The notes under the pieces were generated by a model. That model was not told the DNA's origin. It ran no database searches and was given only the letters and a program-made list of their open reading frames with translations. From NCBI RefSeq assembly GCF_023227765.1, contig NZ_JALKBZ010000005.1:1-64000 (forward strand): 64,000 nucleotides of DNA, in the 5' to 3' direction. The position numbers and the translations under genes are program-made. Each line of letters starts with the position of its first letter. The first letter of the stretch is position 1. Positions 40,037 through 48,767 of the stretch are shown piece by piece. This stretch comes from Fuchsiella alkaliacetigena. GTDB lineage: Bacteria > Bacillota > Halanaerobiia > Halobacteroidales > Acetohalobiaceae.

Positions 40037-40810
40037 TTAAAATGAAATACTTAAGCCATCATAAGCTAAAGCTACCCTTGGAGGTAGTTCGCGATTAAGT
40101 AAATTATGATCTAATTCATGACTAATATGTGTAAACAAAGTTCTTTCAGGCTTAAGTTCTTTAATTAAATCTAAGGCTTCATTAACATTGAAGTGAGTAG
40201 GATGGACTCGATAGCGCAAAACTCCCAAGATTAATAAATCTAAATTATAAAGTTTCTGCAAAGAGTCATTAGTAATTAAACTACAGTCAGTAATATAAGC
40301 TATGTTATTGAACTTATAACCTAATATTGGTAGCTTACCATGATAAACAGGAATTGGTTCTATTAACAAACCAAATAAATTAAAAGATTGCTCCTCAACA
40401 GTATTAGCAATTAATCTAGGTTTACCATCACCCATATTAGTCTTTTCAAATATATAACTATACATTACCTTTAACTCTTTCATCGTTATAGAGTTTGCAT
40501 AACAAGGAATAGCCTCTTTTTGACGCTGATTAAAGATCCTAATATCATCTAATCCACCTACATGATCAGCGTGAAAATGAGTAAATAGAATAGCGGCTAA
40601 CGAATTTAAGTCCTCTCTTAAAGACTGAAGTCTTAGTTCAGTAGCAGTATCAATTAAAATATTTTGTGAATTATGCCTAATCCATAATGAAGAACGAGTA
40701 CGTTTATTTTTACTTAACTTTGATTTACAAACTTGACATTTACAACCTACTACTGGTACTCCCTGTGAAGTCCCTGTCCCCATGAAGGTAATTTCCATTA
40801 TTAATTTCAA
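40037..40810 (-). CDS. MBL-fold metallohydrolase (PhnP-like)
   Basis: 257 residues. Metallo-beta-lactamase motif THFHADHVGG, further metal ligands in TDCS and TPTHFN/THISHELDH, and a PhnP-like N-terminal zinc loop (GTGTSQGVPVVGCKCQVCKS). The family includes cyclic ribose phosphodiesterases and lipoate-related hydrolases; the substrate is not assignable. Start uncertain: TTG at 40810 is 3 nt after AGGAG, while the ATG at 40798 is 15 nt away. Confidence 0.85.
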   Translation of the reverse strand: MKLIMEITFMGTGTSQGVPVVGCKCQVCKSKLSKNKRTRSSLWIRHNSQNILIDTATELRLQSLREDLNSLAAILFTHFHADHVGGLDDIRIFNQRQKEAIPCYANSITMKELKVMYSYIFEKTNMGDGKPRLIANTVEEQSFNLFGLLIEPIPVYHGKLPILGYKFNNIAYITDCSLITNDSLQKLYNLDLLILGVLRYRVHPTHFNVNEALDLIKELKPERTLFTHISHELDHNLLNRELPPRVALAYDGLSISF

Positions 40811-40925
40811 TTACTCCTTTCTACAGTAACAGCACTTAATAACTAGCTTAATATAATTAATACCATATCTATTTTTATAATCCTGCTTTTTTAAGAAATA
40901 TTTATCTGAAAATAACAAATTAACA

Positions 40926-40944
40926 GGAGAGCTCAATGCTCTCC
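40926..40944 (-). terminator. hairpin after acidic repeat gene
   Basis: GGAGAGC / GCTCTCC with a 5-nt loop, 7 bp beyond the stop at 40951; the U-tract is weak. Confidence 0.6.
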
Positions 40945-40950
40945 CATTAA

Positions 40951-41178
40951 TTAATCCCTTTGTTTTCTGGTAATATTATCTAATCTTCGTTGTTCAGCTA
41001 AGTTAGCTTCAGTAATAGCTTCAATATCAAAATCGTCGGGATTGATATCTTCAGCTGCTTCAAAAGCTTCCGGAGTAATATCTTCTCCCAATTCAAAATC
41101 ATCTGGATTATATTCAGCCAAGAACTCAAAAGTTTTTTTGTTGATTTCATCAAGCGGTGGTAAATCCTTCTCGGACAC
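40951..41178 (-). CDS. acidic hypothetical protein with three 11-residue repeats
   Basis: 75 residues. The middle is three tandem 11-mers: YNPDDFELGED, ITPEAFEAAED, INPDDFDIEAI (pattern x-x-P-D/E-x-F-D/E). A basic tail (RRLDNITRKQRD) follows. The start is GTG, 10 nt after AGGAGG. No family recognised. The repeats could form a short-linear-motif array for a partner protein. It sits alone between the MBL hydrolase and padR. Confidence 0.65.
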   Translation of the reverse strand: MSEKDLPPLDEINKKTFEFLAEYNPDDFELGEDITPEAFEAAEDINPDDFDIEAITEANLAEQRRLDNITRKQRD

Positions 41179-41290
41179 CAGCAGTCAACCTCCTTCCAAT
41201 CAGCTTACTTTTAATATATCCAAAGCTAATTGGCTTAACTCAAGTAAGATCTTTCATTTATGGAGCTTCTAACTGTTAGCATCCTATTCC

Positions 41291-41677
41291 TTAAATATTA
41301 TTTTGGTATATCTCTTCAATAGCGGTATTAATAATCTGTCTAGCTTCTCTAAAGGAGCTTTTATACTTAATCTTCATCTTTTCTAAATGCTCACTTCCTT
41401 TTTCAGTTAAACGATAATATCTAATCGATCTTTTATCAGGTTCAGACCACCAGCTCTCTACATAGCCTTCCTCTTCCATCTCTCGCAACAAAGGATAAAC
41501 CATACCTCTAGAAGGCTGCCAACGAGCATCCATCTGTTCATTAATGGTATCCAGTATTCTCTGACCATACATCTTTTTATTATTTTTAAGTAAGTGCAGG
41601 ATATAAATAGAGGTAAAAGCAGTAGTGCTAATCTTAGCTGGAAACTGACGATTCAATTTTCCTTTGTAGTTACTCAT
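41291..41677 (-). CDS. PadR family transcriptional regulator
   Basis: 128 residues: PadR winged helix (YILHLLKNNKKMYGQRILDTINEQM...PSRGMVYPLLREMEEEGYVESWW...RYYRLTEKG) plus a C-terminal dimerisation helix. PadR proteins often repress neighbouring transporters or phenolic-stress genes; none is adjacent here. The ATG follows GGGGAGATCAAAA. A palindrome overlaps the promoter region. Confidence 0.9.
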   Translation of the reverse strand: MSNYKGKLNRQFPAKISTTAFTSIYILHLLKNNKKMYGQRILDTINEQMDARWQPSRGMVYPLLREMEEEGYVESWWSEPDKRSIRYYRLTEKGSEHLEKMKIKYKSSFREARQIINTAIEEIYQNNI

Positions 41678-41704
41678 TTTTGATCTCCCCTTTTAAATAT
41701 TATT

Positions 41705-41718
41705 AGTCATAAGTGACT
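41705..41718 (-). promoter_or_regulatory. putative PadR autoregulatory operator
   Basis: AGTCATAAGTGACT, 28 bp upstream of the padR ATG and 2 bp downstream of a TATAAT box (41721-41726, minus strand). An identical palindrome is at 29718-29731. Confidence 0.5.
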
Positions 41719-41750
41719 TTATTATAAGTTACTATATAAGTTAAATAAAA

Positions 41751-41788
41751 AGGAATAAATCTCCTGCTTAATCAAAAGATTTATTCCT
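41751..41788 (-). terminator. terminator after Mur-ligase paralogue
   Basis: AGGAATAAATCT / AGATTTATTCCT 12-bp stem followed on the minus strand by TTTTTATTTAA. Confidence 0.88.
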
Positions 41789-41804
41789 GAAATTGGATTT
41801 AATT

Positions 41805-43265
41805 TTAACCTAAACTTACTTCTTTAGATTTTTGAAGTATATTTAAAGAAATATCAGCCGCTTGATCCATAGCGTGAGCTCCCAATAAAAGCACTAAATC
41901 TCCATTATCAACCTTTGCTAATGCTGCTAATAAGGCAGGCTTAAACTCTCTCCAAAACTCAAAATCAACTCTCTGCTCATTTAAAGTTTGAATAACAGTT
42001 CTTTTTTCAGCAGCTGTAACTTGATCACGCGATCCAGCTAATCTCTCACAGTTGCTAATATAAAGTTCTGTTACTCCTAATAGAGGTGTAAATTCAGCTA
42101 TTGCTTCTGCAATTTCTTTATTTACCTGCACACCCCTGTTACCACGAATAGCATTAATAATATAGAGATCATTATATTCTAAATCTTTGATGGTTTCAAA
42201 AACTGCTTTATAACTAGCATAATTATGAGCACAATCATCGATAATAGTAAACTCATAGTCATAGATAACATTTAAGCGTCTATAAAAAGGCTGAAAACTC
42301 TTCAAAGCAGTTTTAATCTCATTAACACTTAAACCAAGCAACAAAGCAGCAGCTATCGCAGCTAAGGCATTATAAATATTATGTTTGCCTAATAATTGGA
42401 GCTCCAATTCAAACTCTTCCAGAACAATTTCACTACCATAATAATTGCTTAAACCATCTTCAACACTAACTCTAAATCTACTACCTTCAGTTCCATAAGC
42501 AATAAGCTCAGCTTGAATATCGGCTCTTTCACTAAAGCCATAGTTAATAACTCTACACTCTAAAGCAGAGCTGATTTCTTCGGCATGAGCATCATCTATA
42601 TTTATCAAGGCAATTTTATCTTGAGCAGCCTCTTGAAATAACTTCTTTTTAGTATTTAAATAGTCGGCAAAGTTTTCGTGTAAGTCAAAATGATCTCTAC
42701 CTAAGTTAGTATAAATTATTAAATCAAAGTCTAAACCAGCAGTGCGATCTAGCTTTATACCGTGTGAGGAAACCTCCATTGTGGCCACATTAACTCCTCT
42801 TTGCACCATTTCATTTAAACAATTGGAAATCTCAACCGCTCCTGGAGTAGTTAATTGAGCCTCTTTTACTTTATTATCTATTTTAGTTTTAACCGTACCT
42901 ATTAAACCAGTTTTAAAGTTATTCTTAGCAAATAAATGTTCAATTAAATGAGTAGTTGTAGTCTTACCATTAGTCCCTGTTACCCCTATTAGAGTTAACT
43001 TTTTTGAAGGTTGATTATATAACTGATTAGCTAACTGAGCTAATCTTTGGCGAGCATTATTTACTTTAATTATCGGTACTTTTAAACTATCAAGTCCATT
43101 TATATCTTCTTCAGTATAAATAACTTTTGCTCCACTTTCAATAGCCTCATTTATATATTTATTTCCATCGTCTTCAAATCCCTTGATAGCTACAAAGGCA
43201 TAGCCGGGTTTGACCTCTCTAGAATCACAAGTAATCCCTAAAATATCTTGATTGCCGATTTTCAC
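41805..43265 (-). CDS. MurE-like Mur ligase family protein
   Basis: ATP-dependent amide ligase of about 486 residues with an N-terminal MurE-type domain (GITCDSREVKPGYAFVAIKGFEDDG), the P-loop GVTGTNGKTTTTH, TMEVSSHGI and a C-terminal domain. The C-terminal region differs from true MurE: the usual GxGGDRDxxKRPxM is replaced by NAIRGNRGVQVNKEIA and no DNPR-like amino-acid motif is seen, so the acceptor may not be UDP-MurNAc-dipeptide or the added amino acid may not be diaminopimelate. It lies outside any dcw-type cluster. The GTG at 43265 (10 nt after GAGAGG) is preferred over the GTG at 43274, which touches the SD. Confidence 0.82.
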   Translation of the reverse strand: MKIGNQDILGITCDSREVKPGYAFVAIKGFEDDGNKYINEAIESGAKVIYTEEDINGLDSLKVPIIKVNNARQRLAQLANQLYNQPSKKLTLIGVTGTNGKTTTTHLIEHLFAKNNFKTGLIGTVKTKIDNKVKEAQLTTPGAVEISNCLNEMVQRGVNVATMEVSSHGIKLDRTAGLDFDLIIYTNLGRDHFDLHENFADYLNTKKKLFQEAAQDKIALINIDDAHAEEISSALECRVINYGFSERADIQAELIAYGTEGSRFRVSVEDGLSNYYGSEIVLEEFELELQLLGKHNIYNALAAIAAALLLGLSVNEIKTALKSFQPFYRRLNVIYDYEFTIIDDCAHNYASYKAVFETIKDLEYNDLYIINAIRGNRGVQVNKEIAEAIAEFTPLLGVTELYISNCERLAGSRDQVTAAEKRTVIQTLNEQRVDFEFWREFKPALLAALAKVDNGDLVLLLGAHAMDQAADISLNILQKSKEVSLG

Positions 43266-43442
43266 TTTGCTCACACCTCTCTAACTTTTAAATTAAGCTT
43301 ACTTTTTAATTAAAATCCCCTAGCTTTACTTTAAATATTATATTCAATATTGGTAAAACTGTTAGATAATCGACAATAAAAAACAATAAAAACTTTTTAA
43401 TAACCCGGCTATCTTTTTAAATTCAACTTACTCAGCAAAAGT

Positions 43443-45035
43443 TTAACTAGGCTCACCAAAGTACAGCTTTAAACCAATCTCCCAAAGCTCTGTTTTAACA
43501 AAATCATTGAGATCAGCTCTTAAGGCTGAAGCTAAGCCTAAACTACTTTTAATCGAAGTAATCACCTTTAAAGTACTTTCATCCAGCTCCTCAGTGGCCG
43601 ATAAAGGATTAATTAATAGATCTTGAGTAGCTAAGTTATGTTTTGCAGCCTCAGCTTTGATCTGTCTAGCTAGCTTCATTTTTTGCTGAAGTCCTAAAGA
43701 GTCTTCTTCAGTATCAATAAAGATATTCACAGCCGCTCCATGTCTTTTAACTAATGCTAAAAGCTTGGCTAATTTTTCTTCACTTACCTGACTACTTACA
43801 AGTAGCTTAGCATTAGCCGCTGTCAAAGCTGCTTCTAAAGCTCTTAGATTACTACTTTCTATAGCTAAAGCTAAACGGGGATTACGCTGTAACTTCTCTA
43901 CAGCTTGAGGTAGCAGTTCTACTTCATTAGCTAAGTTACTTAAGTTAATATTAATTATCTCAGCTCCGGCTTCCTGTTGAGCCTGAGCGATAGACTTCAA
44001 TATATCTAAGCTCCCCTGCTCTAACTCCTCTTTTAACTCCTTATTTTGAATAGTATTAATTTTATCGCCAATCAATAAAGGAGTCTCTTCTTCAGCCTTC
44101 AACTCAACTATTGCAGCCCGACTAGCTAAGTTAAAGTTCAACTCCGTACTACTATCAACAGGAACTAAACTCTCCAACTCCTCAGCAAAAACCTTAATGT
44201 GCTCCGGGTTAGTACCACAACAGCCACCAATAATTCTAACTCCAGTCGCTACAAAGTCTTCTAAATACATAGCCATTTCCTGAGGTGTTTCCTTATAAAC
44301 GGTTTCTCCAGCTACTAACTCCGGTAGTCCAGCATTAGGTTGGAGCATCAAAGGTTTATTAGTATACTGTTGGAGCTTTTGCCCCACTTCTAACAGTCCA
44401 GCCGGGCCCAGACTACAGTTAGCCCCAATCACATCCACCTCCAGCGCCGATAAGATCACTGCTGCTACCTCTGGAGTAGTACCCATTAAGGTACGCAAGT
44501 TTTCATCAAAGGTCATTAAAGCAATAATAGGAACCTGCTCGTCAATCTCTCTAGCTGCAACTACTGCCGCCTTCAACTCCTGCGGATCACTCATCGTCTC
44601 TATCACTAATAGATCTGCTCCCGCCTCTAGCTGAGCTCCTATCTGCTCTTGAAAGATCTCCACCGCTTCTCTAAAGCTAATCCTGCCTACCGGAGCCAAG
44701 AACTCACCTAGAGGGCCTACCGAAGCAGCCACATAGTTATCTTCGCTAACTTCTAAAGCCAACTGCACCGCCGCTCTATTAATCTCCTCCACTTGATCAG
44801 CCAAACCATGTCCTTTCAACTTCACCCGATTAGCACCAAAGGTATTAGTTTCAATAATATCACTACCTGCTTCAACATAGCTTCGATGAATTCCTTTAAT
44901 CGCTTCCGGATTTTTTAAATTCCACTCCTCCGGGGCAATCTGCTCAGTCAACCCTACCTCCTGCAACCTAGTTCCCATAGCTCCATCAAAAAGTAGTACT
45001 TTTTCCGCCAACAGTTCTAAGATATCTTGATCCAT
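43443..45035 (-). CDS. homocysteine S-methyltransferase with pterin-binding-like domain (MetH N-terminal half)
   Basis: 530 residues. Residues 1 to about 295 are a homocysteine methyltransferase domain with its zinc cysteines (GANCSLGP and GGCCGTNP) and LLFDGAMGTRLQ. Residues about 315-530 resemble the methyl-THF-binding barrel of MetH (LLIGDKINTIQ...QEAGAEIININLSN) but are divergent. Cobalamin and reactivation domains are missing, so the protein would need a separate corrinoid protein. ATG 7 nt after GAGGAG. Monocistronic. Confidence 0.85.
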   Translation of the reverse strand: MDQDILELLAEKVLLFDGAMGTRLQEVGLTEQIAPEEWNLKNPEAIKGIHRSYVEAGSDIIETNTFGANRVKLKGHGLADQVEEINRAAVQLALEVSEDNYVAASVGPLGEFLAPVGRISFREAVEIFQEQIGAQLEAGADLLVIETMSDPQELKAAVVAAREIDEQVPIIALMTFDENLRTLMGTTPEVAAVILSALEVDVIGANCSLGPAGLLEVGQKLQQYTNKPLMLQPNAGLPELVAGETVYKETPQEMAMYLEDFVATGVRIIGGCCGTNPEHIKVFAEELESLVPVDSSTELNFNLASRAAIVELKAEEETPLLIGDKINTIQNKELKEELEQGSLDILKSIAQAQQEAGAEIININLSNLANEVELLPQAVEKLQRNPRLALAIESSNLRALEAALTAANAKLLVSSQVSEEKLAKLLALVKRHGAAVNIFIDTEEDSLGLQQKMKLARQIKAEAAKHNLATQDLLINPLSATEELDESTLKVITSIKSSLGLASALRADLNDFVKTELWEIGLKLYFGEPS

Positions 45036-45072
45036 TCTCCCACTCCTCTACTTAAAAGTAATTTTAAATAAT

Positions 45073-45103
45073 AGAAGACCCCTCCTTGATAAAGAAGAGG
45101 CCT
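45073..45103 (-). terminator. weak hairpin after barrel gene
   Basis: CCCCTCC and GAAGAGG segments pair imperfectly between the beta-barrel gene and the methyltransferase gene; a terminator is plausible only. Confidence 0.35.
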
Positions 45104-45121
45104 TGTAAATTAAGTAAGCTA

Positions 45122-46147
45122 TTAGAAGCTACCTCGTGCTGATAAAGTATAGTAGCTTTCGCTGTCCATAGCAAAGTTAACATTAACAAAAGGCACATTT
45201 ACACCTAAGCCACCAGTATAAACTCTATCCTCATCATCAGGGTCATACATTCCTGCTCTCAGATCTACCAAGCCAAAAAATAAACTTTTCTCAGCTCCAT
45301 AACGATAAGTACGGTTGCCATCTTCATCAAACTCTATATCTGCTGCTACAATGGCTCCTACAGGGAAAGGTAGGTCAGCAGCTCCACCGACAGTCACTGT
45401 CCGCTCTAAACTATCCTCCACAAGATCACCGCTATTAGCTGGTTGATTCTCCCAATCCCAACTTAAGTTGGAAGTAGCATTTTTAATACTTAAACCTGCA
45501 TTGAACATACCGGTTACTTCAAACAAAGCTCCTACATCTAATCCGTAACCCTTAGCTGTAGCATCGTATTCCTTAATTGATTCCTCTGCATCACTTTCAT
45601 CTAATTCAATTCTATCATATCTACCTCTTAGTCCTTTCAGGTTAACTCCAAAAGCCATAGAACCTAAATTCAACGGTGGCTGCATGAAGGTAGTTCCCCA
45701 AGAAGCTACCCCTTCTACATTTAGAGTATTACTTAAATTGTAATCATTTCCATTCTTACCTTCAAAATGATTATTACCTAAGATACCTATTCCAAAGTTT
45801 TTAAAACTAGCCACTCCCATTCCATCTAACCTTATTTCAGCTTCATCCAAGTCTTTTAAAGCATTAATTTGTTCTTCCTCTGATCCATCAAATATATCCC
45901 TAGCATCGCTAAAGAAGTCTCTTTCTCCTAATTCCATTCCCATTGAAACCTCTGCTCCAATTAAACCGCTTTCAGCTAAACCAGCCGGATTCCAATAGAT
46001 CGCACTAGCATCATCAGCCACAGCTGTAAAGGCTCCTCCCATACTGTAGGCTCTTGTTCCGTACCTAGCAGTAGCAAAGGCAGAAGAACTTGCTAAACAG
46101 ACCACCAACAAAGTCACTAAGACTATTACCTTTATTTTTGAACTCAT
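45122..46147 (-). CDS. outer-membrane beta-barrel protein (PorV/TraF/OMPP1-like)
   Basis: 341 residues with a signal peptide (KIKVIVLVTLLVVCLASSSAFA) and the start of a FadL/PorV-like barrel (ARYGTRAYSMGGAFTAVADDASAIYWNPAGLAESG). Alternating strands follow, and the C-terminus YYTLSARGSF has the terminal aromatic of proteins inserted by BamA. This supports an outer membrane, as known for Halanaerobiales. Cargo or function is unknown. Strong GGAGG 7 nt before the ATG. No neighbouring envelope genes. Confidence 0.85.
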   Translation of the reverse strand: MSSKIKVIVLVTLLVVCLASSSAFATARYGTRAYSMGGAFTAVADDASAIYWNPAGLAESGLIGAEVSMGMELGERDFFSDARDIFDGSEEEQINALKDLDEAEIRLDGMGVASFKNFGIGILGNNHFEGKNGNDYNLSNTLNVEGVASWGTTFMQPPLNLGSMAFGVNLKGLRGRYDRIELDESDAEESIKEYDATAKGYGLDVGALFEVTGMFNAGLSIKNATSNLSWDWENQPANSGDLVEDSLERTVTVGGAADLPFPVGAIVAADIEFDEDGNRTYRYGAEKSLFFGLVDLRAGMYDPDDEDRVYTGGLGVNVPFVNVNFAMDSESYYTLSARGSF

Positions 46148-46276
46148 TCTTACCCCTCCTAATTTTTATTAACTTCCAGGCTTGTATATATGACTATTTC
46201 TACATAGAATAGACAATTTCCTTTTTTACAGTTAATAGTTTATAATTAAGTTCAAGTTTCAACAATTGAGAGGATA

Positions 46277-46360
46277 AATTAAGATCAAAAGATAAAGTTT
46301 AAAAACAATTAGACGCAGACTAAGTTCCGACAAAAATCTGACAAGAACATAAAAACATTA
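46277..46360 (+). repeat. degenerate copy of dispersed repeat
   Basis: Contains GATAAAGTTTAAAAACA, GCAGACTAAGTTCCGACAAA and AATCTGACAAGAAC, an eroded version of the 29.5-kb copy. Confidence 0.5.
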
Positions 46361-46475
46361 AAACCTTTAAAAACTTAATTTGAACTTTATTTATATTATA
46401 TCTGGCAAGTCTAAGCCAATTTATTTTCTTAAACTTTAATCTAAGCTTAATTTTTAGTTCTAAACTTATCTCTTA

Positions 46476-46546
46476 ATGTTTAGTCAGAACTTAGTCAGAT
46501 TTTAGTCTGTGTCAAAAAGGTTTTAATGTCTTGAACTTTATCTATC
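46476..46546 (-). repeat. copy of dispersed intergenic repeat, inverted
   Basis: The reverse complement reads GATAAAGTTCAAGACATTAA, later GACACAGACTAAAATCTGAC and TAAGTTCTGACTAA, nearly the same as 29492-29552. Confidence 0.7.
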
Positions 46547-46571
46547 CTCTATCCTCTGTCCTCTATCATTT

Positions 46572-46595
46572 GAATAAAACAGTACTGTTTTATTC
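46572..46595 (-). terminator. terminator overlapping the thrB stop codon
   Basis: GAATAAAACAGT / ACTGTTTTATTC perfect 24-bp palindrome whose first bases include the TAA of thrB. Confidence 0.75.
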
Positions 46596-47492
46596 AATTT
46601 CCTCCACCAAAACCCCTTCCACCGCTGGCTGAGTAATCTTATAATCAGCAGCTATCCCGTGCTTAGCAAAGGTCTGCACCATCCGTTGGCCTACCAGCTC
46701 CTCTTTCTCCAAAGTCAAAGCTACTATAGAAGGCCCGGCTCCACTCAAAGCCACCGCCAAAGCTCCAGCCTCCTTAGTTTCTTTAATTACTTCCTCTAAA
46801 CCCGGCACTAAGTCCTGCCGATAGGACTGATGGAGACGATCTTCAAAACAGAGCGACAGCAGTTGATAATCTTCGGTCATCAACGCTGCTACCAATAAGG
46901 CTATCCGACTAGAATTAAAGATAGCATCACTAAAAGCCACTTGGGCCGGCAGCACCTCCCGAGCTTCGGTAGTAGAAAGCATAAAATCAGGAATTCCTAC
47001 TACAGTACTTAATTGAGGGCTTCCTAACTCTTTATAAACTACTCCTCCTTCTTCAGGCAGTACCGAAATAACCACTCCTCCCAATAAAGCCGGAGCTACA
47101 TTATCAGGATGACCCTCCAATTCAGTAGCAAAATTCAAAAGTTCAGCTTTAGAATAAGGCTGTCCAGCTAAATGGTTAGCAATAGCTAAGCCTCCTACGA
47201 TTACTGTAGCACTACTGCCTAAGCCTCTAGCTAAAGGGACTCTATTAATTAACTTAATTCGCAAGCCAGGTGGAGTATAGTCAGCCCGAGTAAAGAGAAA
47301 ATCCATAGCTTGATAAGCCAAGTTATCCTCATCAACAGGTAATTCCCCTTCACCTAAACCTTCAACCTCTATCTCCAGACCTGATTCTATCTGCTCCACC
47401 TCAATCAGATTATGAAAGTCTAAAGCCATTCCCAATACATCAAAACCGGGCCCTAAGTTAGCAGTAGTAGCCGGAATCTGGGCCCTATACAT
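46590..47492 (-). CDS. thrB: homoserine kinase
   Basis: GHMP kinase phosphorylating homoserine for threonine synthesis. About 300 residues: ATTANLGPGFDVLGMAL, the ATP loop LARGLGSSATVIVGG and a C-terminal ALSGAGPSIVAL. The ATG at 47492 overlaps the end of lysC (ATGTATAG), suggesting coupling; in-frame upstream codons lie inside lysC. Third gene of hom-lysC-thrB. Confidence 0.95.
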   Translation of the reverse strand: MYRAQIPATTANLGPGFDVLGMALDFHNLIEVEQIESGLEIEVEGLGEGELPVDEDNLAYQAMDFLFTRADYTPPGLRIKLINRVPLARGLGSSATVIVGGLAIANHLAGQPYSKAELLNFATELEGHPDNVAPALLGGVVISVLPEEGGVVYKELGSPQLSTVVGIPDFMLSTTEAREVLPAQVAFSDAIFNSSRIALLVAALMTEDYQLLSLCFEDRLHQSYRQDLVPGLEEVIKETKEAGALAVALSGAGPSIVALTLEKEELVGQRMVQTFAKHGIAADYKITQPAVEGVLVEEIE

Positions 47493-48726
47493 TAGCATCA
47501 CTTTTTCTAGCTTCACTACCTAAATTAAACTGACTATGAATAGCTCTAACCGCCTTTTCAGCCTCCTGCTTATCTATTAAACAAGAAACCTTAATTTCAG
47601 AAGTACTGATCATTTGAATATTTATATCAGCTTCAGCCAAAGCAGCAAACATATCCGCCGCTACTCCTGGATTAGTAACCATCCCGGCTCCGACAATAGA
47701 CACCTTAGCTACTTCCTGATCGTAGACTATATCTTCTATAGATAACTCTTCTCGCACCTTAGCTAAAATAACCTTAGCTTGGCTCAAGTCCTCTTTATCA
47801 ATAGTAAAGGTAATATCATTAATCTCACCGCGATGTACATTCTGAATAATCATATCCACATTAATGCACGACTCAGCTAAAGCATTAAAGATATGATAAG
47901 CAATTCCCGGCCGATCCGGTACTCCAATTAAAGAAATCTTAACCTCCTCATCAGAGCAAGCCACACCGCTAACCACCATCTCTTCTTCCAACTTCTCCAC
48001 CTCCTTAACATAAGTTCCTGATTTACGATTAAAGCTAGATCTAACTGCTAGCTTAATTCCATACTGTTTAGCAAACTCCACCGATCTAGGCTGTAACACC
48101 TGAGCTCCTAAACTAGCCATCTCTAGCATTTCATCATAGGAAATCTCACTTAATTTAGTAGGATTTTCCACCACCCGCGGATCAGCAGTATAAATTCCAT
48201 TTACATCAGTATAGATCTCACATAAATCCGCCTCTAATTTAGCAGCTAAAGCTACCGCTGTAGTATCAGAGCCACCGCGACCTAAAGTGGTGATATCATT
48301 ATTAATAGTTACCCCCTGGAAGCCAGCTACCACCACAATCTTATCAGCAGCTAACTCCTTTTCTAAACGACTAGCATCTATCTCTAAAATTTTAGCTTTT
48401 GTATGTAAATCATCGGTAATGATCCCCACTTGAGAACCAGTTAAAGAAACCACATCCTCCCCCAACTCATTAATAGCCATCGCCAATAAAGCAACTGAAA
48501 TCTGTTCCCCAGTAGAAATCAACATATCATACTCTCGCTCTGGAGGGGATTCAGTAATCTCTTTAGATAATCCTATTAACTTATCAGTAGTATCTCCCAT
48601 CGCTGAAACAACAGCTACTACCTGTTCTCCAGCTCTTTTGCGCTCTACAATTCTCTTAGCTACCTCATTAATTCTTTCTGTATTAGCAACAGAAGTACCT
48701 CCATACTTTTGAATAGTCAACCCCAT
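47485..48726 (-). CDS. lysC: aspartate kinase
   Basis: First enzyme of the aspartate family. 413 residues: IQKYGGTSVANTERI, VSAMGDTTDKLIGL, GRGGSDTTAVALA, DVNGIYTADPRVV, then two C-terminal ACT domains (about 265-405) for feedback control. Such single-polypeptide alpha forms may also carry an internal beta start. Located between hom and thrB, so feedback by threonine or lysine-plus-threonine is likely, but the effector is not readable. Confidence 0.96.
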   Translation of the reverse strand: MGLTIQKYGGTSVANTERINEVAKRIVERKRAGEQVVAVVSAMGDTTDKLIGLSKEITESPPEREYDMLISTGEQISVALLAMAINELGEDVVSLTGSQVGIITDDLHTKAKILEIDASRLEKELAADKIVVVAGFQGVTINNDITTLGRGGSDTTAVALAAKLEADLCEIYTDVNGIYTADPRVVENPTKLSEISYDEMLEMASLGAQVLQPRSVEFAKQYGIKLAVRSSFNRKSGTYVKEVEKLEEEMVVSGVACSDEEVKISLIGVPDRPGIAYHIFNALAESCINVDMIIQNVHRGEINDITFTIDKEDLSQAKVILAKVREELSIEDIVYDQEVAKVSIVGAGMVTNPGVAADMFAALAEADINIQMISTSEIKVSCLIDKQEAEKAVRAIHSQFNLGSEARKSDANV

Positions 48727-48767
48727 TATGTTCTGCCCTCCATTCAGCTTATTAAATAAATTACAGC

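Larger units (their letters stand above)
46148..46571. other. intergenic region with inverted dispersed repeats
   Basis: About 425 bp without a supported ORF. Two opposite-orientation copies of the GACTAA repeat (46277-46360 and 46476-46546) flank an A/T-rich centre, so the region could form a long imperfect cruciform or hairpin. Short TCTATCCTC repeats occur near 46541-46567. Confidence 0.65.
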
